Below, in pieces: positions 52,408 to 61,009 of a DNA stretch of 61,359 bases (its first letter is position 1; every line of letters starts with the position of its first letter). The DNA is from Planctomycetota bacterium (GTDB lineage Bacteria > Planctomycetota > Planctomycetia > Pirellulales > Thermoguttaceae), in assembly GCA_029550925.1 (NCBI GenBank), contig JAKPGL010000229.1:1-61359 (forward strand). Direction: 5' to 3'. A program made the translations under genes and the position numbers. The notes below the pieces were generated by a model. The model saw only the letters and a list, made by a program, of their open reading frames with translations. It made no database searches and was not told the DNA's origin.

Positions 52408-54165
52408 ATGAATACCCATTTTCCCTGGGGGGCGCATGTACGGGCGTTTTGGGGGGCGTGGAAGGCTCATCCCCGGTTGGCCTGGGGTCCGGTGGTCGTA
52501 CTGGTGGTGCTAGGGGGCCTTTACGTGGCGACTGTACCCCCTAAATGGAGGGCTTCCCAGGCGTTCCTGGTCCGGGAGGAGGCTGCCACAGGGACCCGGT
52601 TGGGCCGGTTCGATTCCGGCGAGGCCCTCAAAACCGCTCAAGAAACCCTGCTCGAATTGGCCCGGAATTCTTCCGTCTTGGCCGACACCTTACGCCAAGC
52701 CGGTCCTCCAGAGGACTCTTCTTCGGCGGCGGAAGCCTGGCCTACAGAAAAAGAAATTCGAACCCTCCAGGAGGCGGTTACCGTAACTGCGCCGAAGGGA
52801 GCGGAGTTCGGCAAAACGGAGGTGATCTATCTGAGCGTTACCGCGCCGAGTCGGGAACGGGCGTTGCGGTTGACGGCCGCTCTGAGCACTGCTCTCCAGC
52901 GGTACAGCCAGCAACTCCGGGACCGCAAAGCCCAAAGCATCATCGCCGAACTGGAAGAGCAGGTCCGGTTGGCCCGGTCGGCCTTGGACGAGGCAACCGG
53001 CCGATTGCAACAGATGGAACGTCAGGTCGGCAGCGACCTGGGCGAATTGCGCAACCTGAACGATTCGGGCCGGGGCGATAGCAACCTCCGGACCTTGATG
53101 ACGCAAATCAAAGAAAGTCTCCGCGGCGTGCAGGCCGCCTTGGCCGCCAAAACCGAGTTGCTCCAACTGCTTCAATCGGCCCAGAAGGACCCGCAGTCGT
53201 TGGCGGCTGCCCCGAACGAAATGTTGGACGGGCTTCCCACGCTTCGTCGGCTCAAAGAGGGGCTGGTGGAAGCCCAGCTCCGCTCCGCCCAAGTGTTGGG
53301 AAAAATGAGTCCTGAGCATCCTCTGGCCCAGGCCGCCCTGGCCGCCGAACAAGAGGTCCGGGACCGGTTGCGCAAGGAGTTGGCCTCCGCAGCGGAAGGA
53401 CTGCAATCGGATATCAAGGTCGAACAAGCACGCGCCGACAACCTCCAACACCAACTGGCCGAGGTCCAGCAACGTTTGGATCGGCTGGCGGGCCTACGGG
53501 CCGAGTATAACAATCTGGTCAACGAAGTCCGGCAACGAAGTGAGATTTTAGATCGGTCCTCCAAAGCTCTAGCCGAGGCCAAGGCCGCTCAGGCGGCGGC
53601 CCAATCCACTAGCCTGCTTACCCCGCTGGAAGGACCAGAGGCCGACCCCAACCCCCTAGGCCCCGGACCGGTCGCCATTTTGCTCAGTGCATTGGCAGGC
53701 GGCTGGCTGATCGGTGCGGGGTTGATCTTTTTGATCTATCCGCCGCCGGACGCCCAAGGGCGTCGGTGGACGGATCGGCTCCGGTTCGGACGCCGCGCCA
53801 CGGATCCGCCGATCGGCCGACGAGCCACCGATTTCCTTCCCCGTGGATTGCCAGCGGTTTCCACCGCTGGGTCGCCGGCGGGTTTGCCGGCGGATGCCTC
53901 ATCGGGCCAACCTACCACTCCGGGAACCGGCATGCCCTTTGGCCGACGCTCTACCGATCCCCAACCACCGTCGGAGTGGATCGGTCCTGGCCCAGGGGCC
54001 GGTACAGTTCCGCTTCCGCCGCCATGCCCAACGGTTGTTCCAGGGAATTGCCCCACTTCTCCAGAAGCGCCGCCCGACCAGGTGCAACCATGCCGAACCC
54101 CGGCAGACCTGCCGGTCCCATTGGTCGAGCGCCGTAGCGGCCAGGACCGCCGCCGATCCGGGTAA
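52408..54165 (+). CDS. Wzz/GumC-like polysaccharide chain-length protein with GRRxTD tail
   Basis: This 585-residue protein has a first helix (GPVVVLVVLGGLYVATVPP), a Wzz-type extracytoplasmic start (KWRASQAFLVREEAATGTRL), a long coiled coil, and a second helix (VAILLSALAGGWLIGAGLIF) at about residues 430-450. No tyrosine-kinase domain follows, unlike many GumC/Wzc proteins. The cytoplasmic tail is Pro-rich with four basic repeats of GRRATDP or GRRSTDP type, and ends ERRSGQDRRRSG. It faces an EPS module (glycosyltransferase and sugar transferase). ATG 52408 follows GAGGGTTCTA. Confidence 0.85.
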   Translation: MNTHFPWGAHVRAFWGAWKAHPRLAWGPVVVLVVLGGLYVATVPPKWRASQAFLVREEAATGTRLGRFDSGEALKTAQETLLELARNSSVLADTLRQAGPPEDSSSAAEAWPTEKEIRTLQEAVTVTAPKGAEFGKTEVIYLSVTAPSRERALRLTAALSTALQRYSQQLRDRKAQSIIAELEEQVRLARSALDEATGRLQQMERQVGSDLGELRNLNDSGRGDSNLRTLMTQIKESLRGVQAALAAKTELLQLLQSAQKDPQSLAAAPNEMLDGLPTLRRLKEGLVEAQLRSAQVLGKMSPEHPLAQAALAAEQEVRDRLRKELASAAEGLQSDIKVEQARADNLQHQLAEVQQRLDRLAGLRAEYNNLVNEVRQRSEILDRSSKALAEAKAAQAAAQSTSLLTPLEGPEADPNPLGPGPVAILLSALAGGWLIGAGLIFLIYPPPDAQGRRWTDRLRFGRRATDPPIGRRATDFLPRGLPAVSTAGSPAGLPADASSGQPTTPGTGMPFGRRSTDPQPPSEWIGPGPGAGTVPLPPPCPTVVPGNCPTSPEAPPDQVQPCRTPADLPVPLVERRSGQDRRRSG

Positions 54166-54213
54166 ACACATGGATTCCTGGACAAACAGCCGTCCCTATC
54201 CCCCGCACTAACC

Positions 54214-54318
54214 CTCGCCCTAGCGGGCGAGGCGCTGGATTCCCGCTAGAGCGGGAATGACGACAGGGGCCGCGGGAATGACAACAGGGACCGCCGCAAT
54301 GACAAATAGGGGTCTCGT
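54214..54318. repeat. Hairpins and tandem GGAATGAC repeats
   Basis: A hairpin CTCGCCC-TAGC-GGGCGAG lies at 54214-54231 and a near-perfect palindrome ATTCCCGCT-AG-AGCGGGAAT at 54239-54258. It runs into three tandem copies of about 21 bp that begin AATGACGACAGGG, AATGACAACAGGG and AATGACAAATAGGG. This GGAATGAC type of dispersed repeat is seen in many bacteria. It lies between the convergent chain-length and glycosyltransferase genes. Confidence 0.75.
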
Positions 54319-54332
54319 AATTACCGCTCGTC

Positions 54333-55688
54333 CTAGCGGTCGAGACTCTGTGCCAGCACCTGGCGATAGACTTTGGCCACACCGGCGGCCATGGCCCGAT
54401 CGGAATAGCGTTCCAAGTGCCGCTGGCGGGCGTTTTCGCTCAGGCGGGCGGCCTGGTCTGGGTGGGTGAGCAGATGAGCGATTGCCTGGGCCAATGTCTG
54501 GGGGTTGCCAGGTGGGACCAAAAGGCCCTGTTGCCCGTCCTCGACGACTTCCTCCATGCCGTCGATTTGGCTGGCAATGATCGGCGTCCCGACCGCCATC
54601 GCCTCCAAAAGGACCATGGGGAGTCCCTCACCGAATAGGCTAGGCAAGACGAAAAGGTCCATCTGGGCCAGTTGGGCTTCGACCTGTTCGACCGGCCCGG
54701 TCCATTCCACATGGCCCGCCAGCCCCAACTGAATCGCCTTTTGACGGACGGCGGCCTCGTACATGGGGCTTTCAAACGGTCCAACAGCCCGCACACGCAC
54801 CGGCAACCCTTGCCGATCCAGCAAGGCCGCTGCCTCCAACAGCACCTCGATCCCTTTTCTGGGGCGAAATAGGGCCACGACGCCCACCGTGGGCGTAAAC
54901 GGGGCTGGTCCTGGAGTCGCCCGGTGCATTGCCGATCCCGGAGTCAGGCAGAGGCTTCTAGGCGTCCAACGAGATTGGGCCGAGGGCACGCCGTTGGGCA
55001 CAACGACCATGTTCGCCGCCTCGCCGATGCGGCGGCGCATCTGGTCGGCCAAGGTCCGGGAGACGCAAATCACCGCACTGGCGCGACGAATCGCAAGTCT
55101 CTCGACGGCGGCGTTGGTCCAGTTGAAAAACCATCGGGTGCTGTCGGCCCAGGCCGGGCTATGAACATGATAGAGTAACGGAACCCTGGCCCACCAGGCC
55201 GCCAATACACCTACCAACAACGTCCGCGGTGTATGAGCATGGATCAACCGGTATCCTTCCTGCCGAACAATCCGGGCCAGTCGCCGCGCAGGCCGAAGGT
55301 CCAAACGACTTCGCATGGGCGTCTGGAAAAGCGGCGTTTTCTGGGACAGCCGCCGAATACCAAACAAGCCTGGTTTTACCGCAGCGAACGCAGGCTCAAA
55401 ACCGAACTCCGGCAACCGGAGGGCCAACAAATCTTGGACCCGCTCCGCCCCGGCGTAATGCTGGCCGTTGATAAGGTGCAGGACTCGGATGGCAGCCGAC
55501 GGGACAAGGGCGGCCTGTTGCTCCTCGGCCTGCCGAGAAAGCCCTTCCAAGGCGGTTGGTTCCATGACTCCCGGCTGCGCAGCCGCCGGCAGAGGATCGC
55601 CGATCCCCTCCAGATCAGACGGTTCCGGCGGAAAAGAAAGCTCCGGGAAAATCATGACCGATCGTCTCATCCACCAATCCAACAGCAA
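54333..55688 (-). CDS. Glycosyltransferase family 4 protein
   Basis: This 451-residue enzyme has a GT-B fold of the GT4 group: an N-terminal IRVLHLINGQHYAGAERV acceptor domain and a C-terminal donor-binding domain with FVLPSLFGEGLPMVLLEAMA (the EGLPMVLLEA motif holds the nucleotide-sugar binding Glu). It should add a sugar during exopolysaccharide assembly. The start is uncertain: TTG 55688, ATG 55670 and ATG 55655 are possible and none has a strong ribosome-binding site. It lies just downstream of the sugar transferase gene. Confidence 0.88.
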   Translation of the reverse strand: MLLDWWMRRSVMIFPELSFPPEPSDLEGIGDPLPAAAQPGVMEPTALEGLSRQAEEQQAALVPSAAIRVLHLINGQHYAGAERVQDLLALRLPEFGFEPAFAAVKPGLFGIRRLSQKTPLFQTPMRSRLDLRPARRLARIVRQEGYRLIHAHTPRTLLVGVLAAWWARVPLLYHVHSPAWADSTRWFFNWTNAAVERLAIRRASAVICVSRTLADQMRRRIGEAANMVVVPNGVPSAQSRWTPRSLCLTPGSAMHRATPGPAPFTPTVGVVALFRPRKGIEVLLEAAALLDRQGLPVRVRAVGPFESPMYEAAVRQKAIQLGLAGHVEWTGPVEQVEAQLAQMDLFVLPSLFGEGLPMVLLEAMAVGTPIIASQIDGMEEVVEDGQQGLLVPPGNPQTLAQAIAHLLTHPDQAARLSENARQRHLERYSDRAMAAGVAKVYRQVLAQSLDR

Positions 55689-55733
55689 GACCTACGGAAC
55701 CCCCTAACAAGTGCGGTTCGGGTGGTGCGCCCC

Positions 55734-57197
55734 TTAATAGGCGTTTTGTCGGCTCAGGACAGCCCGTATCGTCCGGGCCAGTATCTTCAGGTCAAGCCAT
55801 AAACTCCATTCTTGTATATATTTATGATCATATTCGATCCGCTTTGCCATTTTGTCCAGGGTGTCGGTTTCTCCCCGGTAACCCTCCACCTGGGCCAGGC
55901 CGGTGATGCCCGGTTTCACTTTGTGCCGAAGCATGTAGCCGTGAATTTTCTTCCGGTACAGTTCATTATGGGCGGCGGCATGGGGCCGGGGGCCCACGAG
56001 CGACATGCTCCCTCCCAGCACATTGAACAGTTGCGGCAATTCGTCCAGAGAAGTGCGGCGTAAGAACCGCCCGATGGGCGTTACCCGAGCATCGTGCTGC
56101 TTGGCCTGGGGGAGTTCCGGTCCGTCTTCACAGACATACATGGTGCGGAACTTCCAGACCCGGATTTCTCGGCCATCGAGGCCATAACGTCGCTGCCGGA
56201 AAAACACCGGCCCCGGCGAGGTCCACTTGATGGCCAGGGCAATGATCGCCATCGGCCCAGCGGCCAGCAGAAGAAAAAAGACGCCCAAAATCAAGTCCAA
56301 CACCCGTTTGACCAGTCCATCGACCCCGTAGAAGGGATTTTCAAAGACGCTGACGACCGGCAGGCCGTTGATCGTGGTCCATCGGGAATGGAGCAATTGG
56401 AAGACAAAAAAGTCGGGCGCCAGATAGACGGAAGCCGTCGTATCGCTCAGTTTGTCGAGGATGGAACGGATACGGGCCTCGGCGCGGAGAGGAAGGGTAA
56501 TATAGATCACCTCCACCCGGCCCTGGCGAGCGTGTTCGACCAGCTCGTCGATGGCGCCTACCCGATGGCCCAGTTCCGGCGGGATGGGCGGGGTTCGGTC
56601 CGGGGACCGATCATCGTAAAAGCCTAAACATCGCAGGCCCAACTCTGGAGCTTGCTCGATGCTGGAGGCCAACTGAAATCCCAGCCGATTCACCCCCACC
56701 ACCGCAAAACCACGGATATTGTAGCCCAACGCTCGGATCGCCCGGCGAACCGCTCGGACGCCCAGCCGACCAATCACCAAAAAACCTACCACAACGGCGG
56801 TCCAGAGAAGGAACGTTTTTCTAGGCAACCAATCGGTCCATCCCGCGGCAAGTCCCACTCCGCCCATCGCCAACAGCGTAAAGGCCCATGTCCACAGGGC
56901 GCAAAATATCTCTTGGGCAACCGGAATGCCCCGCCAATTGCGATACAACCCGGCAATCTCCGCCGTGATATAGAAGACCAATACTCCCACCCCGCCCAGC
57001 CAAAGATGGGAACCGTTGTCTCCCGGCTGCCCCCACTGGAGGGCTAGCCAAAACCCCACCATCGTTGCCAAGCCATCCCACAGCCGGGTCAACGTCTCCC
57101 GCACATACCAAGGCTCTTGAATGCGAACCGGAACATGGGACGCTCCATCTGCTGGGGGGGGCAATTGCTGAGGCGGTCTCTCCAGGGTGGAAGCCAT
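55734..57197 (-). CDS. Polyprenyl-phosphate sugar-1-phosphate transferase, WcaJ/WbaP type
   Basis: This 487-residue protein begins exopolysaccharide repeat assembly by moving a sugar phosphate onto undecaprenyl phosphate. It has four N-terminal helices, a CoA-binding-like domain (IRGFAVVGVNRLGFQLASS), a fifth helix (LDLILGVFFLLLAAGPMAII) and the catalytic bacterial sugar transferase domain (GPVFFRQRRYGLDGREIRVW, RRTSLDELPQLFNVLGGSMS, SLVGPRPHAAAHN). ATG 57197 is chosen; the frame extends 64 codons upstream without family similarity, and its ribosome-binding site is weak. Confidence 0.93.
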   Translation of the reverse strand: MASTLERPPQQLPPPADGASHVPVRIQEPWYVRETLTRLWDGLATMVGFWLALQWGQPGDNGSHLWLGGVGVLVFYITAEIAGLYRNWRGIPVAQEIFCALWTWAFTLLAMGGVGLAAGWTDWLPRKTFLLWTAVVVGFLVIGRLGVRAVRRAIRALGYNIRGFAVVGVNRLGFQLASSIEQAPELGLRCLGFYDDRSPDRTPPIPPELGHRVGAIDELVEHARQGRVEVIYITLPLRAEARIRSILDKLSDTTASVYLAPDFFVFQLLHSRWTTINGLPVVSVFENPFYGVDGLVKRVLDLILGVFFLLLAAGPMAIIALAIKWTSPGPVFFRQRRYGLDGREIRVWKFRTMYVCEDGPELPQAKQHDARVTPIGRFLRRTSLDELPQLFNVLGGSMSLVGPRPHAAAHNELYRKKIHGYMLRHKVKPGITGLAQVEGYRGETDTLDKMAKRIEYDHKYIQEWSLWLDLKILARTIRAVLSRQNAY

Positions 57198-57368
57198 GAT
57201 CTGCTTTCTTCCAGAAAGAATTGGTTTCTGGGGGAGTAAATGATCGTTTCTAGCCCCGGAAAGCTGGCGTAAACGCCGCATTTCCCCACAAAAACATAGA
57301 ACATCCCCGCCTATCTGCCAAAAAACGTCTTCCGTTTTCTTCGTTTCCTTTGGGAAGCGAGCGGGCCC

Positions 57369-57395
57369 AAAAGAAAAAGTCCTGCCCAAATGGGC
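57369..57395 (-). terminator. Probable intrinsic terminator after the FHA-GAF-PP2C gene
   Basis: On the minus strand GCCC (57395-57392) pairs with GGGC (57387-57384) across ATTT, within a larger GC-rich inverted region. The strand then reads AGGACTTTTTCTTTT. It lies about 80 bp past the stop at 57472. Confidence 0.5.
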
Positions 57396-57471
57396 TGGGC
57401 GGGCAAGGAAAAAACATTGCCGGAAGAAGGCGGATGTCCCACAGGGGGGGGCGACGAACCCGTCTGTCTGC

Positions 57472-59157
57472 CTAGACCAGACGCCGCAAGCAGCTCATGC
57501 AGATGTCGTCGGTGGCGGGATGTTGGCCGACAAAATGGTGCAAATCTTCCACCACCGCTTCGATCAGTTCTTCTCCTGCGGGAGGGGCCGCCGCTACCGT
57601 CTCGATGAGCCGATCTAGCCCGTAGAATTGGCCTGCCGCATTCATGGCGTCCGGCACGCCGTCGGTAAAGATGAGCACCGTTTCGCCCGGAGAAAGAGAA
57701 ACCGTCTGTTTCGGGTATCGGGTTCGGCATTCGACGCCCAAGGGGAGTTCCGCGGTTTGGTCGGCCAAGGGAAACACGCGTCCGTCCGTGCGACGCCAAA
57801 GCGGCGGCAGATGCCCGGCATTGAGCAGGGTCAGCTCGTGTCGGCTAGGATCGAGGATGGCCAAAAGACAGGTAACAAATCGGCCTTCCCATCGCTGCTC
57901 GCAGAACAGGCGATTCAACCGCCCTAGGGCCTCCGACGGATCGGGTTCCATGGCCAGGCAGTAGCGCATTTCCGCCGACAGCCGGGCCACCAATAAGGCC
58001 GCCGCCACTCCCTTGCCCGACACATCGGCGACAAAGATCGCCCACCGTCCCCCGGCCAGCTCCACATAGTCGAAATAGTCGCCCCCGAGATGTTTGGCCG
58101 GCATGTAGTAATCAAAAAACTCATACCCAGGTGCATTGGGCCGACCGGAAGGCAAAAAACCCAGTTGCACTTCATGGGCCACCGACATCTCCCGCTCATA
58201 CACCCGTTCCTGAAGGGCGATCTCCTGCAATTGGGCGTTTTCCACCAACACGGCCGCCTCGCAAGCCACACTGGCCAGCAATTCGAGGTCCTCCGGGGAA
58301 AATCGCTGTTTGGGGTCCCGGCTGTCGATCTGGATCACGCCCAACGCCTCCCCGGCGGAATTCACCAACGGCGCACACATCACCGATCGGATTTGAAAAT
58401 CCACGATGCTGTCCGAAAGATTGAATCGGGCGTCGCTCATGGCGTCGGCCGATAGAACGGCCTCTTTGGTCTCCAAAACTCGCTGGACAATCGTACGACT
58501 CAGCCGGATGGGCGCCTCGGCCGGCGCACGCCGACAATGGACGGCTTTCGGGACCAGTCGGCCCGATCGGCGGTCCCGAAGCAACACCACGCCCCGATCC
58601 GCTTGGAGAAAGATGGTAAAGAGCGTTTCCAGCAACTTCGCCAACGTTTCCGAAAGCCCAAGCGCCTTGCCCACCTGTTGATTGATCTCCAACAGGGCCC
58701 GAAGTTTCGCCTCGGGATGGACCGTCAGTCGCAGGCTGCTCGGCCCGGAGGACACATCCACCTTGGACATCACGGGCGACGGCTCGAGGGGGCGGTCCTC
58801 TTCGATAAACATCGTCGTCGCTTCCACGCCTTGTTCACGCTCCCAGGCGGCGGCCGCCTCCTCCGCCGATCCCTCGTGGAAGACAAACTCCAGATCGCAA
58901 ATCCGCACCCGGTCGCCGTCTTGCAGAAGGCGTCGGCCTTGGACGGGCTGATCATTAACAAATGTTCCGTTCCGGCTCCGAAGGTCCTCGATGTAGTGTT
59001 TGCTGTCGATCCGAAGTATCCGGGCGTGCTGGCGACTGACCGCCTTCTGGTCCAGCACAATATCGCACTCCGGATGCCGACCTAAAATAGCGCTCGCTCG
59101 CTCCACCGGGAAAATTTGCCCCGGTGCAAGGCCCTTGACCGCTCGCAAGACCGCCAT
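57472..59157 (-). CDS. FHA-GAF-PP2C (RsbU/SpoIIE-type) serine phosphatase
   Basis: This 561-residue protein joins an FHA domain (ILGRHPECDIVLDQKAVSRQ, then LRSRNGTFVND, residues about 20-95), a GAF sensor domain (about 160-310) and a SpoIIE/RsbU PP2C phosphatase domain (LGGDYFDYVELAGGRWAIFV, VADVSGKGVAAALLVARLSA, LLNAGHLPPLWRR, FTDGVPDAMN). Such proteins dephosphorylate anti-sigma antagonists or related partners. The FHA part would direct it to phosphothreonine targets. Tandem promoter-like sequences lie upstream. Confidence 0.93.
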   Translation of the reverse strand: MAVLRAVKGLAPGQIFPVERASAILGRHPECDIVLDQKAVSRQHARILRIDSKHYIEDLRSRNGTFVNDQPVQGRRLLQDGDRVRICDLEFVFHEGSAEEAAAAWEREQGVEATTMFIEEDRPLEPSPVMSKVDVSSGPSSLRLTVHPEAKLRALLEINQQVGKALGLSETLAKLLETLFTIFLQADRGVVLLRDRRSGRLVPKAVHCRRAPAEAPIRLSRTIVQRVLETKEAVLSADAMSDARFNLSDSIVDFQIRSVMCAPLVNSAGEALGVIQIDSRDPKQRFSPEDLELLASVACEAAVLVENAQLQEIALQERVYEREMSVAHEVQLGFLPSGRPNAPGYEFFDYYMPAKHLGGDYFDYVELAGGRWAIFVADVSGKGVAAALLVARLSAEMRYCLAMEPDPSEALGRLNRLFCEQRWEGRFVTCLLAILDPSRHELTLLNAGHLPPLWRRTDGRVFPLADQTAELPLGVECRTRYPKQTVSLSPGETVLIFTDGVPDAMNAAGQFYGLDRLIETVAAAPPAGEELIEAVVEDLHHFVGQHPATDDICMSCLRRLV

Positions 59158-59508
59158 ACCTACTTCCCTCCTCCAAAAATCCCCCCTGGCGAAACTACCC
59201 CAAGCCCCCTCCCGCCGTCAACCCCGCTCCGCGAAAAAAGCGGCTGCCCCCCCTAGAAAGAACCCCTTCCCCGCCTGCGAGCCAGAGGGAACAACATTTC
59301 GATTCTAAAAACCCCCCGCCCCCGCCGTCAACTGCACCGCCTCCCTTCGGGAGACGCTAGCCCACGCCTCCTCCCCCTGAAAATGGTCCTCAGGAGATTG
59401 CACCCAAAGGACCGGGAAAGTATGCTGAAAGAGAACTGGGGGCCTCTCCCTCGGTCCAAAAGAATCGTTTTCGGCGGCTTCCGTGATCTTTCCAACAGGA
59501 GTTGTACG
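59158..59508. other. Divergent promoter region
   Basis: These 351 bases lie between the divergent phosphatase and ThuA genes. The minus strand has the promoter at 59303-59332 and a second TTGACG at 59221-59216 with a weaker TAGTTT after 18 bp. No promoter is clear for the ThuA gene. Confidence 0.5.
59303..59332 (-). promoter_or_regulatory. Sigma70-type promoter of the FHA-GAF-PP2C gene
   Basis: On the minus strand TTGACG (59332-59327) is 18 bp from TAGAAT (59308-59303). The spacer is nearly all G and ends G6TTTT, strikingly like the rpmF promoter. Transcription would start near 59295, about 140 bases before the start codon. Confidence 0.5.
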
Positions 59509-60528
59509 ATGGGTGTAAAGAAAAAGTTCTGGATGAGCGCTGCATTGGCTTGGCTTTGGCTTGGCGGCCTGACCGCTCTGGCGGACGAAAAACCCTGGGT
59601 AGTCATGGAAGGCAAGGACGGGCCCGGCCACGGCAAACACATCGTCTTCGTTACCGGCGACGAAGAATACCGCGGCGAAGAGTCTATGCCGCAACTGGCC
59701 AAAATCCTGGCCAAGCATCATGGCTTCCGCTGCACGGTGCTATTTGCCGTCAACCCCAAGACCGGCGAGATCGAACCGACCATCCTGGACAATATCCCCG
59801 GCCTGGAAGCCCTACGAACCGCGGACCTGATGGTCATGTTTCTGCGGTTTCGTGAGTTGCCGGATGAGCAGATGAAAGAAATCATCGACTACACCAATTC
59901 GGGGCGTCCGATCCTGGCCCTGCGCACCTCGACCCATCCGTTCTTCTACCGAAAAAATACCCAAAGCCCCTATGCCAAATGGACCTGGAACAACAAGGAC
60001 GCGGCGTTTTTGGGCGGCTATGGTCGGCAGGTGTTGGGCGAAACCTGGATCAGCCATTACGGCCATCACCAAAAAGAAAGCACCCGCGGCGTCATTCCGG
60101 AGGAAATGAAAAATCATCCGCTGGTTCGCGGTTGCGAGGACATTTGGGGGCCCTCGGATGTCTATGGTCTGACCACGCTGCACGGCGATTGCACGCCGGT
60201 CGTCTTGGGCCAAGTGCTTCAAGGCATGAATCCGTCCGATCCGCCCAACCCGGAGAAAAAACTGACGCCTATCGCCTGGATTAAAACTTACCAAGGCGAA
60301 TCGGGCAAAACGTCCAAAATTTTCACTACCACCATGGGCCATGCCGGCGACCTTCAGAGCGAAGGGTTCCGTCGGCTTTTGGTCAATGCGGTCTATTGGC
60401 TTTTAGGTATGGAGGTTCCGGAGCGGGCCAAGGTCGATTTTGTCGGGGAATATCAACCCACGCCGATCGGCTTTGGCGGCCATAAAAAGGGCGTCAAACC
60501 CGCCGACCACCGACTCCAGGACCCGTAG
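59509..60528 (+). CDS. Exported ThuA-domain protein
   Basis: This 339-residue protein has a signal peptide (KFWMSAALAWLWLGGLTALA) and a ThuA (trehalose-utilisation-like, glutamine-amidotransferase-fold) domain: HIVFVTGDEEYRGEESMPQL, DLMVMFLRFRELPDEQMKEI, RPILALRTSTHPF and TTMGHAGDLQSEGFRRLLVN. ThuA-like proteins in planctomycetes are usually exported and linked to sugar metabolism, with no proven activity. ATG 59509 follows CAGGAGTTGTACG; a longer frame starts at 59383. Confidence 0.9.
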   Translation: MGVKKKFWMSAALAWLWLGGLTALADEKPWVVMEGKDGPGHGKHIVFVTGDEEYRGEESMPQLAKILAKHHGFRCTVLFAVNPKTGEIEPTILDNIPGLEALRTADLMVMFLRFRELPDEQMKEIIDYTNSGRPILALRTSTHPFFYRKNTQSPYAKWTWNNKDAAFLGGYGRQVLGETWISHYGHHQKESTRGVIPEEMKNHPLVRGCEDIWGPSDVYGLTTLHGDCTPVVLGQVLQGMNPSDPPNPEKKLTPIAWIKTYQGESGKTSKIFTTTMGHAGDLQSEGFRRLLVNAVYWLLGMEVPERAKVDFVGEYQPTPIGFGGHKKGVKPADHRLQDP

Positions 60529-60586
60529 GGCCTCCGCAACATACCCTAGGCCGTCCATAGGCCGGAAAAATTCTTCTCCCGGCCTG

Positions 60587-60615
60587 TTGACAAGCCGGGA
60601 GTGGATGGTTAAACT
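60587..60615 (+). promoter_or_regulatory. Strong sigma70-type promoter of the riboswitch transcript
   Basis: TTGACA (60587-60592) and TAAACT (60610-60615) are separated by exactly 17 bp. Transcription should begin near 60622, about 40 bases before the first riboswitch helix. Confidence 0.7.
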
Positions 60616-60662
60616 TCGTTTTAGATAGACGTGAATCAGCCGATTTTGGCTCTTTGGTAAGT

Positions 60663-60857
60663 TGCGTTGGTGGTCGGTCGTCCGGAGCTTGGGCGGCCGA
60701 CAAACAGGGAACTCCGGTGCAAATCCGGGACGGCCCCGCCGCTGTGAGCGGGCCTTAGAAGAAGCGGCCCAGTCTTGGAATCGGCCATTGTCGCTATGCT
60801 TGCGATGAGAAGGCCGGGCTGCTCCATCGCCCGCAAGTCAGAAGACCTACCAACGCA
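60663..60857 (+). ncRNA. Cobalamin (B12) riboswitch
   Basis: The closing helix pairs TGCGTTGGT (60663-60671) with ACCAACGCA (60849-60857). Inside are conserved cobalamin-riboswitch blocks: GGTGCAAATCC at 60716-60726, followed by GGGACGGCCCCGCCGCTGTGA, GCCATTG at 60784-60790 with a following GAGAAGGC, and the B12 box AGTCAGAAGACCTACC at 60836-60851. The riboswitch should lower downstream expression when cobalamin is plentiful. The only gene downstream in the window is a pseudopilin, about 150 bases away. Confidence 0.92.
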
Positions 60858-61009
60858 CCTGCCGTGGACCGCTGCGAGGGTCAGCCGACCACGGTCGCCA
60901 AAAGTTTTCTTAACGCCCTGAGAACGGCGCGTGCTTGAGGTGTTTTGTGTTTGCCTCGGCGGCGCTTACCGTGTGCGCTTGAAAACCGTCCCAAGGAAAG
61001 CGTGTTCCT

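Larger units (their letters stand above)
60529..61009 (+). other. Leader region with promoter and cobalamin riboswitch
   Basis: These 481 bases hold no gene. They contain a hairpin after the ThuA gene (CTCCCGGC 60576-60583, GCCGGGAG 60594-60601), a strong promoter whose -35 lies in that hairpin's loop, and a cobalamin riboswitch. A further stem, CCGTGG near 60863 and CCACGG near 60889, with ribosome-binding AAGGAAAG before the start codon, may form the expression platform. Confidence 0.7.
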
